Assembly (NCBI RefSeq): GCF_036192275.1
Contig: NZ_CP108088.1
Coordinates: forward strand, 2,667,501 to 2,731,500
Reading direction: 5' to 3'
DNA length: 64,000 nucleotides
Source: Streptomyces sp. NBC_00250
GTDB lineage: Bacteria > Actinomycetota > Actinomycetes > Streptomycetales > Streptomycetaceae
The position numbers and the translations under genes are program-made. The notes beneath the pieces were generated by a model. That model ran no database searches. It was not told the DNA's origin and was given only the letters and a program-made list of their open reading frames with translations. Shown here piece by piece: positions 61,102-64,000 of the stretch. Within the stretch, counting starts at the first letter, position 1. Each line of letters begins with the position of its first letter.

Positions 61102-62082
61102 TCACCCGCGCCGCTCCGTGGACACGATCAGACAGACTCCGCCGACGACGATCGCGCCGCCGAGGACGATGGGCCACGACAGGGCCTCGTTGAGGACGAG
61201 GGCGCCCAGGGCGACCGCGACGACGGGGTTCACGTACGCGTAGGTGGCGACGAGGGAGAGCGGTGCGGCCTGGAGGAGCCAGGCGTACGCCGTGAAGGCC
61301 AGCAGCGAGCCGAAGACGATCAGATAGGCGAGCGCGGCCCAGGAACGGGTCGAGATCTCCGCCAGGTCGAGACCGTGCTGCTCGCCCCGGACCAGACCGA
61401 TGGCCACGCCGGCGAGACCGCCCACGACCATCTCGTACGCACTGGCCGTGAAGGGGTTCGCGGGCATCGGGAGGCGCGCGGAGGAGAACGAACCGACGGA
61501 CCACATCAGGGTCGCGACCACGACGAGGACGACCCCGACGACCTTCACGTCACCGCTGAGACCCGGCAGGGTCAGCACGGCGAGCCCCGCGAGCCCCAGA
61601 AGCACACCGGCGACCCCGCCTGCGCTCGGCCGCTGGCCGGTCGCGGCCTTCATGACGACGACCCAGGCCGGGACGACGGAGATCAGCAGGGCGGCCAGGC
61701 CGGAGGGTATGGAGGTCTCGGCGAGGACGACGAGGCCGTTGCCGCCGGGGATCAGGAGCAGACCGACGAGCACGGCCGAACCGAGCTGCCGACGGTTGAC
61801 CTTGAGGGCTGCGGGCCCCTGGCGCCAGGCGATGATCCCGGCGAGGAGCAGACCGGCGGTGACGAAGCGGGCGCCCGAGGAGAGGAACGGCGGCATCGTC
61901 TCGACGACGATCCGGATGCCGAGGTACGTGGAGCCCCAGACGACGTACACGATGCCGAGCGCGGCCCACACGGCCCCGGTGATCCGACGGACGGGAACGG
62001 CGGGAGTGGCGGGAGCCTCGGTACGGGGCTCGGTGGTGGCCGGGGGTGCCTCGGGGGCCGGATCGACGGCGGGGCTTGTCAT
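61102..62082 (-). CDS. EamA/DMT family transporter
   Basis: 326 residues with about ten membrane helices in two EamA repeats (ALGIVYVVWGSTYLGIR; VGVVLVVVATLMWSVGSFSS) after a Pro/Thr-rich N-terminus. Family exports metabolites or amino acids; the substrate is unknown. It lies 57 bases upstream of the PQQ-protein gene on the same strand and diverges from a small plus-strand gene. Confidence 0.9.
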   Translation of the reverse strand: MTSPAVDPAPEAPPATTEPRTEAPATPAVPVRRITGAVWAALGIVYVVWGSTYLGIRIVVETMPPFLSSGARFVTAGLLLAGIIAWRQGPAALKVNRRQLGSAVLVGLLLIPGGNGLVVLAETSIPSGLAALLISVVPAWVVVMKAATGQRPSAGGVAGVLLGLAGLAVLTLPGLSGDVKVVGVVLVVVATLMWSVGSFSSARLPMPANPFTASAYEMVVGGLAGVAIGLVRGEQHGLDLAEISTRSWAALAYLIVFGSLLAFTAYAWLLQAAPLSLVATYAYVNPVVAVALGALVLNEALSWPIVLGGAIVVGGVCLIVSTERRG

Positions 62083-62270
62083 GAGCAGGAGAGTAAGGAG
62101 TCAGGGGCCCGATGACCAAGAAAATTGCCCGCATTCGGGCAGGCGAGGACCGATGGACGGGCGTGCGGAGGCCGTTCCGGGGGAATGGCAGGATGTCCCG
62201 ACCCGTGGGGAGAGCAGTCACCCCCTGGGGGAAGCAGCGGAAGAAGTAGACGACAGGTAGGGGGAAACAC

Positions 62271-62486
62271 ATGGTCCTGCTCGCCTTGATCGGCGTCCTG
62301 GTGCTCGCCGTCGGAGGGTGCGTCTGCGTGGTCTGGGCCGCGCGGGGCGGGCCCCGGTGGGTCCGCGGGGTCGCCGCCGTGACCCTGGCGGCCGGAAGCG
62401 TGGTGCGCAGCAACCGGCGACGCGGCCTGGGGTCGAACAACAACGACAACTACAGCGGCGACGGGGGCGCGAGCTCGGACGGCTGA
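62271..62486 (+). CDS. Small membrane protein, unknown function
   Basis: 71 residues: one hydrophobic helix at the N-terminus (VLLALIGVLVLAVGGCVCVVW) and an Asn/Gly/Ser/Asp-rich tail. GGGGGA lies 7 bases before the ATG, supporting a real gene. No recognised family. It diverges from the EamA gene and runs into a GC-rich repeat. Confidence 0.55.
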   Translation: MVLLALIGVLVLAVGGCVCVVWAARGGPRWVRGVAAVTLAAGSVVRSNRRRGLGSNNNDNYSGDGGASSDG

Positions 62487-62495
62487 CGGCTGACG

Positions 62496-62682
62496 CGCCG
62501 GGGGCCGCGGGTCCGGGGGCGCGGGCCCGGGGGCCGCGGGTCCGGGGGCCGCGGGTCCGGGGGCCGAGGGTCCGGGGCCGGGGCCGGGGCCGGGGGTCCG
62601 CGGGCCGGGGGCCGGGGGCCGGGGGTTCCGGAGGCCGGGGGTTCGGGGGTCCGGTGGTCCGCGGTCCGGAGGTCCGGGGCCC
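62496..62682. repeat. GC-rich tandem repeat between convergent genes
   Basis: About five copies of the 15-nt unit CCGGGGGCCGCGGGT (one copy 14 nt) at 62496-62569 grade into GGGGCC-type sequence to about 62682. It lies between the stop codons of the small membrane-protein gene and the PucR-type gene. No terminator apart from the repeat is seen. Confidence 0.8.
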
Positions 62683-62729
62683 CTGATGGCACCCTGCCCG
62701 CCCGCCCCGCTCCTCCTCCCCCTCCCCTA

Positions 62730-64000
62730 CTACTCCGTGCCCTCCCCCGTCGCCTTCAGCGCCAGCCACAGCTCCATGCGTACGTCCGGGTCGTCGAGGG
62801 AGCGGCCGAGGATCTCCTCCACCCGCCGCATCCGGTAGCGCAGGGTGTGCCGGTGGACGCCCAGGTCGGCCGCCGCCGCGTCCCACTGGCCGTGCCGGGA
62901 GAGCCAGGCGCGCAGGGAGGCGACCAGGTCGCCGCGGCCCGTCGCGTCGTGGTCCCGCAGCGCGCGCAGCATCCCGTCGGCGAAGGCGCGGACGGCGTCG
63001 TCGGCGAGGAGGGGCAGGACCGAGCCCGCCGCGAGGTCCTCGTGCTCGACCAGCGCCTTGCCCCGCCGCCTCGCCACCGAGAGCGCCTGTTCCGCCTGCT
63101 TGTACGCCGCGGCGGCCGTGATCGGTCCGGCGGGGGCCGAGAGGCCGATGGTGACGCCGGACTCCTCCGCGTCCCGTTCCGCGTACCCCTCGCAGGCGGC
63201 GACGACCGCGCCCGCGTCCCCGGCGAGGACGACGAGCCGCTGCTCGCTCTCGGGGACGGTGAGCACCGCCTCGCCCGCCCGTGCGGCCGCCGACTCCAGG
63301 GCCTCGGCGAGCACCTGCAGGGCCGGTTCGCCGGTCGGGTCGCCCCCGGCGGGTTCCGCGACGAGCAGCCGGAAGGGGGCGTCGAGGAGCCCGCCGTACA
63401 CATCACCGGCCACCGCGCGCGCGTGGTCCGGCTGGCCCGCGAGCATCATCTTCAGGACCGCCTCGCCGAGCCGCTGTTCGGCCGCCTGCAGCGAACGGGA
63501 ACGCTCCGTCGTGAGGGTGAGCAGGGCGATCGCCGAGTGCACGGCGTACCGCTCGGCCGTCCCGAGGGGCGCACCGGTACCGACCGCGAGGGCGCCCCGG
63601 ACGCGGCGTCCGGAGCCGAGCGACTGGAGTTCGACGCGGTCGTCCGTACCGCCGACGACGGCGCTGGCGGGTGCGGGCCGGTCGCGCAGCCGCTCCACGT
63701 CGGGGGTGAGACGGGCGGCCCGGCGCGCCGCCCAGTCGGGTGAGGCGGCGACGACGGTGCCGGAGGTGTCGTAGAGGGCGGCCCAGCCGTCGACGTGCGC
63801 GGCGAGCCGGGCGACGACGGCCTCGGGGCCCTCGGCGAGCGCGGCGCGGGTCAGCTCGCGCTGTGCCTCGAAACCGGCGGTGACGGCCCGGTACTGGTCG
63901 GCGGAGATGGCCGCGGACACGGCCTTGCTGATGGCTAGGAAGGGGGTCCGGCGGGGCACTTCGAGGAGGGGCAGATGCTCCTCGCGGGCCGCTTCGAGCA
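62730..64000 (-). CDS. PucR family transcriptional regulator (5' end outside the window)
   Basis: At least 423 residues. The C-terminus has the PucR-type helix-turn-helix (DLGVHRHTLRYRMRRVEEILG) behind a GGDEF-like region. The frame stays open to the window edge, reading HLPLLEVPRRTPFLAISKAV, the typical end of the N-terminal PucR domain. So the GTG at 63959 is internal and the real start is to the right. PucR regulators control purine, amine or GABA catabolism; the aldehyde dehydrogenase nearby fits this loosely. Confidence 0.85.
   Translation of the reverse strand, partial: LEAAREEHLPLLEVPRRTPFLAISKAVSAAISADQYRAVTAGFEAQRELTRAALAEGPEAVVARLAAHVDGWAALYDTSGTVVAASPDWAARRAARLTPDVERLRDRPAPASAVVGGTDDRVELQSLGSGRRVRGALAVGTGAPLGTAERYAVHSAIALLTLTTERSRSLQAAEQRLGEAVLKMMLAGQPDHARAVAGDVYGGLLDAPFRLLVAEPAGGDPTGEPALQVLAEALESAAARAGEAVLTVPESEQRLVVLAGDAGAVVAACEGYAERDAEESGVTIGLSAPAGPITAAAAYKQAEQALSVARRRGKALVEHEDLAAGSVLPLLADDAVRAFADGMLRALRDHDATGRGDLVASLRAWLSRHGQWDAAAADLGVHRHTLRYRMRRVEEILGRSLDDPDVRMELWLALKATGEGTE

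Overview
The window is high-GC actinobacterial chromosome, almost certainly Streptomyces. The evidence is the third-position GC bias, frequent GTG/TTG starts, a type VII (ESX) secretion locus with a BldB-like gene beside it, and long runs of genes whose order I recognise from Streptomyces core chromosomes (rnj-dapA-thyX; M16 protease-pnp-rpsO; rimP-nusA-ylxR-infB-rbfA-truB; dxr-rseP-ispG). No phage, transposon, CRISPR array, tRNA or biosynthetic cluster was seen. Assignments rest on reading motifs and remembered families; no database search was run.

Left edge (1-10.7 kb): the window opens in the leader of a ribosomal RNA operon that runs leftwards, with 16S rRNA expected just outside. Then come RNase J, dapA, thyX, two small membrane genes, a TPR-like membrane protein, dapB, an M16 protease, pnp and rpsO. 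These cover RNA turnover, lysine/peptidoglycan precursor synthesis and thymidylate synthesis.

ESX locus (10.7-26.7 kb): eccD and eccC diverge. A bldB-like DUF397 gene, two WXG100 substrate genes, the mycosin protease, eccB, eccE, an unrecognised gene and a large proline-rich ParA/MinD-type ATPase (EspI-like) follow. All core membrane parts (EccB, C, D, E, MycP) are present; EccA is not.

Transport (26.8-32.6 kb): a tightly coupled five-gene peptide ABC importer, whose binding protein appears to be held by a C-terminal membrane helix rather than a lipid.

Information-processing block (32.6-44.4 kb, minus strand): ribF, a very large degenerate-trypsin/P-loop NTPase protein, truB, rbfA, a DUF503 gene, infB, ylxR, nusA and rimP. 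The infB leader holds three 11-nt repeats that create overlapping mini-ORFs in front of a small hairpin.

44.5-47.4 kb (plus strand): a Tat lipoprotein, a ferritin-like protein, a kinase-fold protein lacking key catalytic residues, and an SPFH/band-7 protein. 47.5-59.5 kb (minus strand): proS, two GNAT acetyltransferases, ispG, rseP, dxr (MEP isoprenoid pathway plus site-2 protease), an EPSP synthase, an acyl-CoA dehydrogenase and an aldehyde dehydrogenase. 59.5-64 kb: a PQQ-propeller membrane protein, an EamA transporter, a small membrane protein and a PucR regulator cut by the window edge. Two intergenic gaps there carry tandem repeats of 18 nt and 15 nt.

Most operon ends have a strong GC-rich hairpin, and many adjacent genes overlap by ATGA/GTGA, implying translational coupling. 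Long open frames antisense to the real genes are GC-bias shadows and are left out.
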